This document shows, in pieces, positions 8,407-17,666 of a DNA stretch of 17,666 nucleotides. Each line of letters starts with the position of its first letter. Within the stretch, counting starts at the first letter, position 1. The DNA comes from Cudoniella acicularis. Its lineage: Eukaryota > Ascomycota > Leotiomycetes > Helotiales > Helotiaceae. Made by a program: the position numbers and the translations under genes. The stretch is taken from assembly GCA_013054445.1 (NCBI GenBank), contig JAAMPI010001217.1, positions 1 through 17,666 on the forward strand, written 5' to 3'. Under the pieces are notes generated by a model. It had not been told where the DNA came from, searched no databases, and was given only the letters and a program-made list of their open reading frames with translations.

Positions 8407-10357
8407 TCAATGTTGAAACGGCGCGCTTTCTCGTGGCTCCGGATGTGCGTTTTGAGGCGGTTGCGGCTTGAACACCACATCAGCTGTCCCTAGAGTCACC
8501 TGGGATCCCTCTTCACCCGCAGGCTCCGTATGTCCCCTTGGCTCTTCTTTGATGTGTGCAACGGACAGACGGGACCTCTTCGGAATTTGGCTATGGAACC
8601 CGGCGAGAAAAGATTTCAGACTATCCAGTGTCTCTTTGTCATAATCTTCGATAATGATCTTGAGCTTCCGCTTTCGGTTGTTAATCTCAACCCGTTGAAC
8701 TCCGTCGTTTGCCCCTTCAACATTTTCACCTGATATTAGCTGGGTTGCGTGACTTTCTTTCTGTTCTTCTACCGGTTTCCGCCTTAACCCTTGCTCACTT
8801 TGAGCCAAGACGAAACGTTTCATGAAGCCCAGAGCCATGTTCAGATCGCATTCATCCTCTCGCAAGTACCTCAAGATTGATTGCTCCGGTAATTGCGTTA
8901 GTGATCTGCCACTGATCTCAGTTTCTAGAGACGATCGAACGTTTCCTTCCTGGATAAGCCTTACGATCCCGAGTATTTTGTTTCCTGGCTCGTCTTGGTT
9001 GAATGCAGATTCGGTATTGACAGCAACATTATAAGACGGGAGAATCTGGTTGGATACAATCAAGCGTTGATCGATCAAGTTCTGGATTCTTCTGCAGAGA
9101 ATTGCATATTGAGAAGCTGTTGAGGGCGGTCCAATGAAAAGCTTGAGCCCACATCGGTCTAGGAATGCAGAGTCAAGAGACTCCGGTGTATTCGATGTAC
9201 ATAGAAAGATAACATTGACGATACCCTTCATTCGATCGAGCCCTGTCAGAAGAGCGTTTGTTGCACGGAGGGAATCCTGGCATTCCCCATTCTGGCTGTT
9301 CGTTTCACGAGAAAATGCAATGCTCTCAACCTCATCGATTAGAATACAGTGGAACGTGTCACTGTCTTGTCGGCAGTTTTGTCCAATTTTGTTGAATATC
9401 TCATCGACAATTTTGGCGCTTTCGCTATAGTATTTTGATAATAAAGTTGCACTTTTTATCTGAATCAATTTGACATGCTCATACTTAGAACTCAGTCGTA
9501 TAGAGATCTTCTGAGCTAGACCTTGGCAAAGAGTGGTTTTGCCTGTCCCAGGAGGCCCGTGCAACATGAGGATGGGGTTAATATCTCGCAAGTTGTTTCC
9601 AGATTGTTTTGAGAATCGTACTGTTACAAATTAGAAAGAAATTCCTGTCTTATATTTTCTGACGTACGCAGATTTGATATCATCCAGATAAGATCTCTTT
9701 TGTGATCTTCTTCAAAGATAAGTCTAAACCCATGGATAGTCAGTTAAGAGGTTGAAAGCTGCGAAGGTGTGGTGTTTTACTCATCCCAATATCTATCAAA
9801 CTTCATATGAGGCATGTAAGTGATTTCAGCCTGAGGAATCTCGGGGTTTTCTTCGAATGACTCTTCCTCGGCGCAGACCTGATAAATTTGGACATCGACG
9901 GCAACATCGCTGGAGGAATGATAATTATCGTGCTGGTTTGGGCCCGTATATTCGACAACTTTAAGAAATTCCAACGCTGCCTTGCAGAGATCATACCATT
10001 TGCCTATGCAGGAAGAGTCTTTGGAGCCTTTTAGCAACAGAAACGCGACCCTTGGCGAAGGAATGCAAATACTCACTATCTACATCCGCGAGAAGGTCGT
10101 CCCCCGTTGCGACCACAAAACTAGCGGAGGAGAGTTGCTGTTGTAGACCGGCTCGCATCTATTTCTGTTAAAATCACAATCAAAATAGCGCGTGACTTGT
10201 GGAAACATACCTCGGCTGGGTCAACATTGTCGTCCTTGAGCCGGCCTTCGATAAACAAACGACCTCTCTTGGGCGTGTCCGGGCTCTTTGGCACCATCAC
10301 GAATTCATCGTCCCCATCCCCGCCTTCGACGCTCTTCTTCTCCTCGACCTCCGCCAT
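8407..10357 (-). CDS. PCH2: Pch2/TRIP13-family AAA+ ATPase (HORMA-domain remodeller), five exons
   Basis: Exons: 10357-10211, 10158-10077, 10003-9781, 9723-9668 and 9620-8407; 573 residues. Introns are 52, 73, 57 and 47 nt. Each splice keeps frame and rebuilds family landmarks: the MPHMKFDRYWDELIF block corresponds to the conserved segment before the ATPase core, and LLRFSKQSGNNLRDINP runs into LHGPPGTGKTTLC. Visible AAA+ elements are Walker A at 191-198, aromatic pore loop SKYYSES (Tyr233 region), Walker B ILIDE with Asp265 and Glu266, sensor-1 Asn in CTSN (313) and DRCG with a candidate arginine finger (325), then IGPPS. Pch2/TRIP13 remodels HORMA proteins (Hop1, Mad2) in meiotic chromosome-axis and checkpoint control (established). 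The ATPase core ends near residue 450. A tail of about 120 residues follows with NRKRKLK and PKRSRL basic patches, probably nuclear localisation signals. The start ATG lacks an in-frame upstream ATG. The gene is divergent from the channel gene on its right. Confidence 0.93.
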
Positions 10358-10586
10358 CTCCACCTCCACTTCCCCGAACGATAACCTGGATCTGCTGAAT
10401 TATCGATGTTGAAGGCAGGTGTTGATGAAGCGAAATGGAGGGTGCGCGGAGGATTTTTTGTTGAGTCTTGCAGGGACTGATGCATGGCGCTCGCTTAAAC
10501 GTCATTACTGAGGATCTTGTTGCGGGAGCAAGAGCTGCAAGCTATCATCAACACCAACACGCAACTCCTCCTCGAGCGATTTCACC
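10358..10586. promoter_or_regulatory. Divergent intergenic promoter between Pch2 and the Csc1-like channel gene
   Basis: Only 229 bp separate the two start codons, so both core promoters and leaders must fit here or overlap neighbouring coding sequence. No TATA box is evident. One ACGTCATT (about 10499-10506), the reverse of a TGACGT CRE/ATF half-site, is present; a role is speculative. Out-of-frame ATGs near 10480 could lie in the channel leader if transcription starts upstream of them. Confidence 0.55.
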
Positions 10587-13270
10587 ATGGCGAAGGAGTG
10601 CCCCAATAAGGGGGACCCGACGGATCCTCGAAATGGCCAGCAGCAGATACTGGTCCAGTTGGTGTTATCCCTCGCGCTGGGCATATCCGCCTTCTTCGGA
10701 TTTTGTGTAAGTTCAGGACGCGCCACTGGCACTATCATGACCGCACACTGACCATGATAGATCCTCCGTCCGAGGTGGAAGAGCCTGTATGCTGCAAGAA
10801 AAAGACAATCCAATTCTGCGCATGCTCTGCCAGAGCTTCCTGATACATTCTTTGGATGGATGCCTGTGTTGTACAGGGTGACGGAAGAACAGGTTCTGGC
10901 CTCTGCGGGTCTTGATGCCTATGTTGTTAGTTGCAATCTTCTCCAAAATATGCCTACGATGGAAGCTTACAGATTGCAGTTCCTCGCCTTCTTTAAAATG
11001 TCGATCAAGCTCTTCGGCGTCATGTTTCTTATGACTAGCGCAATACTCGCCCCAATCAACAAACACTTCGACTGGCTTCCAACTTTTCGCAATCCCGATG
11101 ATCCTCGTAACACCTCTGTTCTGCTATTTCAAGGACAATATTCATATGAAGCTTGGAGGGCCGGTGTTGATTCGATGGTAGAGGCCGAGGGGGACGAAAC
11201 CAAACTTCCAAAAACCAGCTACTTGTGGGCTTATCTCGTCTTTACATACTTCTTTACGGGACTTGCGATCTATTTTATGACCCATGAAACGAGGCGAGTC
11301 ATCCAGGTTCGGCAGGATTACCTAGGAAGTCAGTCTACAATTACCGATCGAACGATCAAGCTGTCCGGCATTCCTCCCGAGCTCAGATCAGAAGAAAAGA
11401 TTCAAGAGTTCTTAGAAAAACTTGAGATTGGCAAGGTTGAAAGTGTAACTATTTGCCGAAATTGGAAACGACTCGATCATTTGTTAGACAAACGGGCTTA
11501 TCTTCTCCGCAAGCTCGAAGAGGCATGGACCGTGCACTTGGGTCGAAGCCAGACCAAACAGATTGTGCCGAGGAACCAATCACACTCTGGAATTGGCCCA
11601 GAAGACCAGGATTCGGGTCAAGGAGAGCAAGACAATCTTCTTGGTGATCATATAACTGCCTTTGAGAAGCCACGCCCAACAACTAGGATATGGTACGGGG
11701 TACTCAATTTGCAGAGCAAGAAAGTAGATGCTATCGACTACTTCGAAGAACAACTCCGAAAGATGGACGATATAATTATGGCGGCTCGAAAGAAGGAATA
11801 TACCCCGACACCCCTTGCTTTTGTAACAATGGATTCCATTCCAGCCTGTCAGATGGCTGTGCAGGCGTTACTCGATCCCCAGCCTATGCAACTTTTGGCA
11901 AAGCTGGCTCCTGCACCTTCAGATATCGTCTGGCAAAATACATACTTACCCCGCCCCAGCCGAATGGTTCGGTCCTGGACTGTTACTATCTTTATCCTTG
12001 TCCTTACTATCTTCTGGCTTATTCCAGTGGCTGCCTTGGCCGGTCTTTTGGATCTCTGTTCGATTCGACAAATTTGGAAAGGTCTCGCGGATTTACTCGA
12101 GAGCCACGACATTTTGAAAGCACTCGTACAAACTGGCCTTCCGACACTGATCGTATCGCTTCTTAATGTTGCGGTTCCCTTTCTATATGATTACCTTGCG
12201 AACATGCAGGGTATGATTTCTCAAGGCGACGTGGAACTTTCCGTTATTTCAAAAAACTTCTTTTTCACCTTCTTCAATGTTTTCCTGGTCTTTACAGCCT
12301 TTGGCACAGCAAGCAAATTCTGGCCAGTATTACAGGATTCATTAAAGGATACTACCAAGATTGCATACACATTGGCTACCTCCGTTAATCAGCTCGGCGG
12401 ATTCTATACAAATTTCATTCTTCTTCAGGGTATTGGCCTCTTGCCTTTCCGGCTCTTGGAGTTCGGAAGTGTGTCACTCTATCCTATTATGCTGCTTGGT
12501 GCCAAAACGCCAAGGGATTACGCGGAGCTGGTTGAACCCCCTGTTTTCAAGTATGGCTTTTACCTCCCATCCGCCATCTTGATTTACATACTGTGCATTG
12601 TATACAGTATCCTACCAGCTGGGTACATGGTTCTCTTTTTTGGAGAAATCTACTTTATCTTGGGCTACTACACCTACAAATATCAACTACTATATGCAAT
12701 GGACCACCCTCAGCATGCAACTGGCAAGGCATGGACCATGATATGCTATAGAATCCTGGTCGGCTTGGTGGTTTTTCAACTTGTCATGGCTGGGTTGATG
12801 GCACTTAAGCTGGCTTTTACCGCTGCTGCGCTTGTTGTGCCGCTGATCCCACTCACGATATGGTACAGTTACTATTTCGGGAGGACCTTCGAGCCTCTCA
12901 TGCTATTCATTGCTTTACGAAGCATTCGGCGGGAGAGTAGTGCGGATGTCAACATAGCTGATGAGTACATTGGCATCCATCGGCCGCCTGGACGTTCTCG
13001 GCGAGCAAGTACAATTGACGAAGACAGGGAGAGAGGTTTGTTATTTGTAAATCCAAGCCTTACCGTGCCGTAAGTAGAACCAGAGCGACTGTAGATGCGA
13101 ACTAACGTATGTTTAGATTGGAAAAGCTTTGGATCAACAAGCCATCAGATTCGAACGGTGACGCCCCTGAAATAGAACGAGAAGAGAGTGCAAGAGAAGA
13201 GAGTGCAGCAAGTTCTCTGAGCTTGGGTGACACTCACATCTGGCGAGACAATGGAGATGCAAATGTTTAA
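10587..13270 (+). CDS. Csc1/Rsn1/TMEM63-family (DUF221) osmosensitive cation channel, four exons
   Basis: Exons: 10587-10706, 10761-10925, 10980-13069 and 13117-13270; 842 residues. The start is CACCATGG. Introns: 54 nt (GTAAGT, CTGAC, TAG), 54 nt in frame with no stop (GTTAGT to GCAG), and 47 nt (GTAAGT, CTAAC, TAG). The second intron is inferred because removing it turns an atypical insertion into GLDAYVFLAFFKMSIKLF, the usual family text. Order: extracellular N-terminus, TM0 (about 20-41), the FCILRPRWKSLY segment, TM1 (about 102-121), TM2 (about 176-196), then a cytosolic RRM-like linker beginning TIKLSGIPPEL. The characteristic PAPSDIVWQN precedes the TM3-TM10 bundle, with VELSVISKNFFFTFFNVFLVFTA and NPSLTVPLEKLW near the end. 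Family members form calcium-permeable, hyperosmolarity- or stretch-gated channels in plasma or internal membranes (established for plant OSCA and yeast Csc1). The exact fungal paralogue (Csc1, Rsn1, Phm7) is not resolved. The last exon adds an acidic, repeated REESA tail. Confidence 0.93.
13181..13207 (+). repeat. Tandem GAAGAGAGTGCA within the channel's last exon
   Basis: Two identical 12-base copies (13181-13192 and 13196-13207) with a 15-nt period give two REESA units in the cytosolic C-terminus. The period is a multiple of three, so copy-number change would keep frame. Confidence 0.85.
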
Positions 13271-13795
13271 AGGTTGAATTATGAGAGAAATATACCCCGG
13301 CGTTTAGAAGATTGCATAGCGAGATGGCATGGGTCGTTCTTTCTTTTGGCTTTTCTGACTATCCTTTTGTAATATCACTCGTGTATACGTATACCCACAT
13401 CGTACCTTCCTTAACTTCTGGATGAGCGTAATTGATCTGATTTCATAGCTGCGGTCGCCGACTTGCCGCACTTCACCTCTCTTCGACGTTTTTACCATTC
13501 CCTGCGGCCATCTTCGCCGCAGACATCATCATTTTCCCTAGATTGATTGACCTTATTTTTATTACACGCCCTCTTTTCAACATAATTTGAAGAACTTGTG
13601 GGTTATGAAAGTTCTCTCACATCACTCGACTCTCATCACCGAGTGGCCTCTTGTGCAGAGGCCGTCGACACGACGTCTTCCCAGATCTTCCTCTCGAGGG
13701 GAGTTGCAGACCCCAAGTTCGTATCTACACCCCTTGGTCAACAGGAATTTCCGGCGCTCGTAACATCTGTATTCGAGTCTGATTCGACGCACATC
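13271..13795. other. Intergenic and probable 5' leader of the F-box gene
   Basis: The left part is the 3' flank of the channel gene. From about 13470 the sequence becomes pyrimidine-rich (around 13480-13580), as is common just upstream of fungal transcription starts. The F-box frame is open back to a stop at 13583-13585 but has no ATG before 13796. The region therefore reads either as a leader or as part of an exon whose ATG lies upstream of an unseen intron. Confidence 0.5.
13605..13763 (+). other. Upstream ORF (52 codons) before the F-box gene
   Basis: ATG at 13605 with G at -3 opens 52 codons ending at TAA 13761-13763, 32 nt before the first in-frame ATG of the F-box protein and in a different frame. 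The predicted peptide is basic and Ser/Arg-rich with no recognised domain. It is either a translational uORF or an artefact if transcription begins further right. Confidence 0.4.
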
Positions 13796-16700
13796 ATGAC
13801 TCTTGGAGACGCATCATCGGTTGATAAGTGTTCAACCATGGAGAGCAGTCTTGACGAGTCTGATAGGCGGCACTTCGGCCAAGGTAAGCCTTTGCCTTGG
13901 TATCTACAGTTGCAGCACTGACCTACCTAGACAAAGTCGGTGCGCCGAATTTGGAATCGTTTGTTTTTGAAGACTCTGGAGCCCTTTCCAACCCGTCAGA
14001 AATACCTTCCACCCCAGTAACAAATGCTGCACTTCCACGAGCGGCGACGGACCCCTCTATTGGACGTACTGCCAGCCATGCTACTCGATCGGCATCAATT
14101 CCTCCACCAATCCTAAACCATGATAAAGCCGTTACCATTGACTTTCAACGCGGTAGAAGTCTCGAAAAACAATCAAGATTCGCAAATCCCCTTGAGAGAG
14201 CGGAGTCACGGCAGCGAAGAGATGATGCGGCCATTGAAATCGATGCTCGGTATCTCGGAAAACGCGTTAGCCGCAGCAGTACCTTTCACGACAACCCTTT
14301 AGATCCGTGTGCGATTCTTGATGACAACCTGCTGGAGCCTTGTCCCCACGACCCTGTTTGCAACTCGGTTTCTGAAGTCCTCAATACACCGGTAAGCGCT
14401 GGGAGCATCGCGAATAGTATATCCCGAACAAACTCGAGCGTTCTAGACTCCTCGCGTCAAGCATTGATTGCTCCCTCCATACCAGCCTTGACGACAGTGT
14501 TCAGTGATTGTCGACCACTGTACCCAGCGCCTTCCTCTAATCCCACAAGCCTACCAGACATCAATCATCTGGAGTATTTGGCTATCAAGTCGTCATCTCG
14601 AGTTTGGCTGGGCTCTCAAACAGTCCCACCCAAAGGCCAAACTATTTCTAAACCGCCCCCATCACTAGCAAGCCTATTACCCACTGAAACTATTCATCAG
14701 ATATATGAGAACCTTGGACCTGCAGATTTCAACGCAGCAAGACATACTTGCCGCTCATGGTTTATCAACAGCTTGGAGCCAACCATTTTGGAAACTATGC
14801 TTAGGCGTGGTGGCTTTTCTGGAGGCATCATGCAGGACTTGACTGCTAATCACGTCCTCGATGCTAATATTAAAGTCAACAAGGAGTGGTTGATGAGCAA
14901 GCGGATTGCTAGAGAGTGTGCTCTCGGACCTGATTGGACAGGAAATGGGTTGACAGATTTTAGCAGTAGCACGGATGAGAAACCTGCTGCATTTGTCCAA
15001 ACTGTGACAATCGACTTCACAGAAGTTGCAGTTCATAGTCTTGGGACTGATTCTGCTGGGACCATTTTTACGGTCAGCAATTGTGGGAGATTTCTTATGG
15101 CAGCTAATGGATGTCTGGTTTATATCTACGAATTGAATCGGACCTCAAGCCTTGCCGAAGAGGCAGATAAAGTGCACCCAGGTTCTTTACGCCCAATTAC
15201 CAGCATCATATCCCCCCGTCGAGTATTGGCCTGCAGTATGGATACTTCCTCTCATCGCTATGCGGTTGCACTTCTTCTCGATGGTCGTATGGGCCTTGTC
15301 TGCGACATAAGCATGCTGAACCAAACAGATTCTGGAGGCTCAAAGAGAAACGGCAAGCAAGCTCATCGGGGAATGGGTTCATCCAGTCAAACAAGAAATT
15401 ATCAAGGGACATCATTTCTAGATCGGGTTTCTCTCAACAGCTCTGTATCTAATCTTGGTTCCGCAGGGCCACCAACAGAACCACCTTATGTATTTCCTGG
15501 GATAGCGGCTGCTGGTTCGACATTCGCACCTGTTGATGATCTAGGTTGGGAGGATGTCTTTTCGGGTGATGTTCCTCAATCTACTCAGACAGCCGGTCCT
15601 AGTTCACGACACTCGTCACTTCCCAAAGCAAATGCACTCAAGCCCGACAGCCGTCTTCATAGCATTCTACCAGCTCTTTCGGCCGCTGCCATTGGAGGTG
15701 TTTCGATGCCAATTGAAGCCGGACCTCGGTCACTCTATCGTAATCTTTGCTCCGAAGACGATCCCCCTCGTTCCGTAGCCATATGTCCGCAAAGGCGCTG
15801 CGTTGCCTTTGGCTGTTCTTCGGGTATTGAACTCCACTGGGTCGATGCACTAACTGGACAAGATCTCAACCGATGGTTTCCTCTCACGGCTCCAAGCGAT
15901 TACTTGTTCTTCCTTCCGCCTAGGCGAAGTGTTGACTCAGCTAAAAAGCTACGGCTTATCAGCAGTGCTGCAAGACCCAATGAACGTACTGCGATTGGAG
16001 CAAGGGTTTTTGGAAGTCGAGCGCGAACAAGTCCTTTCTGGGAGAGGTTCGGGAGGACGTCCAGTCTTGTTGAGCAGAGTGGAGCTCCTCAACGACAAGG
16101 TATCTTGGCTGGCTTACGAGGTGGAGAGCCCTCAAGCCGATCGTTGGGTGGAAGAATTGAATACTCCGATCATTATCGTGCCGTACCTCTCAGTGATGGA
16201 TATCACATTTTGTTTACTGACCCGGCTACCGGACTCTTGTGCCTTGGTAGTGACGCTCCTGTTGGAGGTCCAACTAAATTACTGCGCAAGATTTGGTTTC
16301 AGGGCCCTCACGGAATGGGCAGCCCAGTTGCTTATGCAGGTGGATCTGATCTGCGATGGGGTGTTCGAGTAGCTGCTGCGTTTGGCATTGGAAAAGAGCA
16401 GAGTGTTTGGCTCTTCTCAGTGCCTTGTGACATTTTCACGGCTGATCAAGGTCGTAATCTTTCAGGCGGTCCAGTGTGGCATTCTGCCAGCTCCAACGCA
16501 AAGTCTCAAAACACTGAATGGCTTGATTGGCGTCCTGACGATGCCCTAAAGGAGTGGTTAAAACAACACAACACGGGAGATCCCCTCCCTGGCATCCACC
16601 CACGAAGTGTCTGGCCCGTAAAAATCCGCGGTCAGGAAATCGGGAAATGCAAAGGCGTAGTCGACCTCGCTGTCGACTCAGGACCTCGTATGATCATCTG

Positions 16701-17343
16701 GGCCTTTAACCAAACGGGAATCGCGAAAGTCTGGCAGATCGACGAGGGGAAATTTGAAGGCACGAAATCGAGACTCGTGGTGAGAGATGGCACCATTAGG
16801 GAGATTGATCATGACGGCAATACGGAGATGATCGATGCGCCAATCTCGCCGCCGGAGGTTCTTGAGCCGCCGTTTTTTCCTGTCCTGGAGGATTCGTATG
16901 ATGGCTCCGGGCCGTGTACGTATATCACTGCTTCTACTAGTAGTGTTTTCCCGATGAGGTCGGCGAGGAGGCATCATGTTGAGTGGAATGAGCAGAGTGT
17001 GAGGTATGATTTTGATGGGGAGTTGGGTTCTGACGTTGACCTTGACGTGGATGGTGATACGGATGTGGTTATGGATGATGCTTTTGATGATGATATTTTT
17101 GGAACGGGAAATGGCAGTGTGATTGATGATTGGGAGGTTGATGGTTTGGATGGTGATGTAGATAGTAATAGCAGGAGGAGTGGAAGTGGCAGTGATGGGT
17201 TTGAACATGTGGCTGCGACGTGTGCGGGGACGAGGGGGGAGATCTGGTATGAGCCGAGTCAGTGGAGTCAAGTTGGTAATTCGGTTGCGAGACTTGTGGA
17301 GGGCGTTGCGGGGATTGCGAGGATTGATGTTGAGATTAGGTGA
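13796..17343 (+). CDS. F-box protein with beta-propeller-like region and acidic C-terminal segment
   Basis: Exon 1 is 13796-13883, the intron 13884-13930 (47 nt, GTAAGC, CTGAC, TAG) and exon 2 13931-17343; 1166 residues. The splice joins RRHFGQ to DKVGAPN in frame. The start is uncertain: the first in-frame ATG is 13796, a second with a better context (AACCATGG) is 13838, and the frame stays open upstream to 13586. The N-terminal roughly 250 residues are Ser/Pro-rich and probably disordered. An F-box follows at about 274-318 (LASLLPTETIHQIYENLGPADFNAARHTCRSWF). Next come beta-rich repeats resembling a degenerate propeller (FTVSNCGRFLMAANGCLVYIYEL; SVAICPQRRCVAFGCSSGIELHWVDALTG; SDYLFFLPPRRSVDSAKKLRLISSAA). 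A strongly Asp-rich stretch (about nucleotides 17029-17170) precedes a C-terminal end. F-box proteins link substrates to Skp1-Cullin1 ubiquitin ligases (established); the substrate is unknown. It resembles a widespread unnamed fungal family. Confidence 0.85.
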
Positions 17344-17372
17344 GTGTAAATTGTGAGAAGGATGGGGTGAGG

Positions 17373-17373
17373 N
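17373..17373. other. Ambiguous base (n)
   Basis: A single undetermined base 30 nt beyond the F-box stop codon, in a G-rich run. It does not affect any called coding sequence. Confidence 0.99.
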
Positions 17374-17448
17374 TGGGAAGTGTGAGGAGAGAAAGGATGA
17401 AATCAAATAGAATGAAATGGCAGAACCTCATTCGTCACTACTCATGCT

Positions 17449-17593
17449 TTATCGCGATATGCGATGTGTAAAGTGTATAGTGATGACTTTAAGATTCTGA
17501 TCGTTTAAACGAATACCCTCTAAAACGCTCACAACTTCAACCCCAATATCCACTTCCCACGCATCTTCAAGTTCAAACTCCAAAGCCAACCTT
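17449..17593 (-). CDS. Possible last exon of a gene entering from the right, partial
   Basis: A frame of 47 codons ends at TAA 17451-17449. It is preceded on the minus strand by a T-rich GTTTTAG that could be a splice acceptor (exon from 17593). The peptide has a mixed, protein-like composition (RLALEFELEDAWEVDIGVEV... ending THRISR). The sequence further right is low-complexity AT/GT-rich and could be an intron. No domain is recognised. If real, the gene converges on the F-box gene, with about 105 bp between the two stop codons. Chance is a serious alternative. Confidence 0.25.
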
Positions 17594-17666
17594 CTAAAAC
17601 CCACCAACATATATATGCACACGCATAAACATACCAATTACCAACCAAGCATAAGAATAGTAAGCA

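Noticed and set aside
10468..10710. 80-codon plus-strand frame overlapping the channel start
   Set aside because: Out of frame with the channel and lacking family support. The channel ATG at 10587 has a strong context and encodes the expected TM0.
16678..17406. 242-codon minus-strand frame rich in Ile/Asn/Arg
   Set aside because: Antisense shadow of the purine-rich end of the F-box gene. Its odd composition reflects the Asp-rich codons on the other strand, and it includes the undetermined base.
1..17666. Transposons, CRISPR arrays, biosynthetic cluster or other mobile system
   Set aside because: No transposase, reverse transcriptase, terminal repeats, spaced direct repeats, or secondary-metabolite core enzyme was seen on either strand.

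Overview
This window looks like nuclear DNA of a filamentous ascomycete (Pezizomycotina). The evidence is the gene content (a Tps3/Tsl1-type trehalose complex subunit, Pch2, a Csc1/Rsn1 channel, a long F-box protein, a secreted CAP protein). Most introns are 44-73 nt, with GTRNGT-type donors, CTRAY branch sites and YAG acceptors, and two longer ones are 207 and 239 nt. Genes lie on both strands and are separately promoted. I could not fix the class; a leotiomycete would fit but is not shown.

Layout, left to right: (1) 1-809, gene-free, with two TCACGTGA palindromes. (2) 810-1927, minus: secreted CAP/PR-1-like protein, two exons, 3' end uncertain. (3) 1928-2965, intergenic, with a short CATC microsatellite. 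(4) 2966-6037, minus: Tps3/Tsl1-like regulatory subunit of trehalose-6-phosphate synthase, five exons, the first only 23 nt. (5) 6038-8406, a long stretch without a supportable gene; it holds three AGGGG sites, a short hairpin and a few degenerate short repeats. (6) 8407-10357, minus: Pch2/TRIP13 AAA+ ATPase, five exons. (7) 10358-10586, divergent promoter shared with (8). (8) 10587-13270, plus: Csc1/Rsn1/TMEM63-family channel, four exons, one intron being an in-frame 54-nt intron that a plain ORF reading hides. (9) 13271-13795, intergenic and probable 5' leader with a 52-codon upstream ORF. (10) 13796-17343, plus: F-box protein with beta-propeller-like segments and an acidic C-terminal region, two exons. 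(11) 17344-17666: a possible last exon of a gene entering from the right on the minus strand.

The genes do not form a pathway or cluster. They are housekeeping, stress and meiotic functions in ordinary fungal order. Trehalose synthesis and the Csc1-type channel both belong to osmotic/stress biology, but nothing here links them beyond proximity. I see no mobile element, CRISPR, rRNA or convincing tRNA, and no clear sign of an undescribed system. The most useful results are the corrected gene models (the 23-nt first exon and the in-frame intron), the catalytically degenerate trehalose subunit, and a roughly 120-residue basic tail on Pch2.
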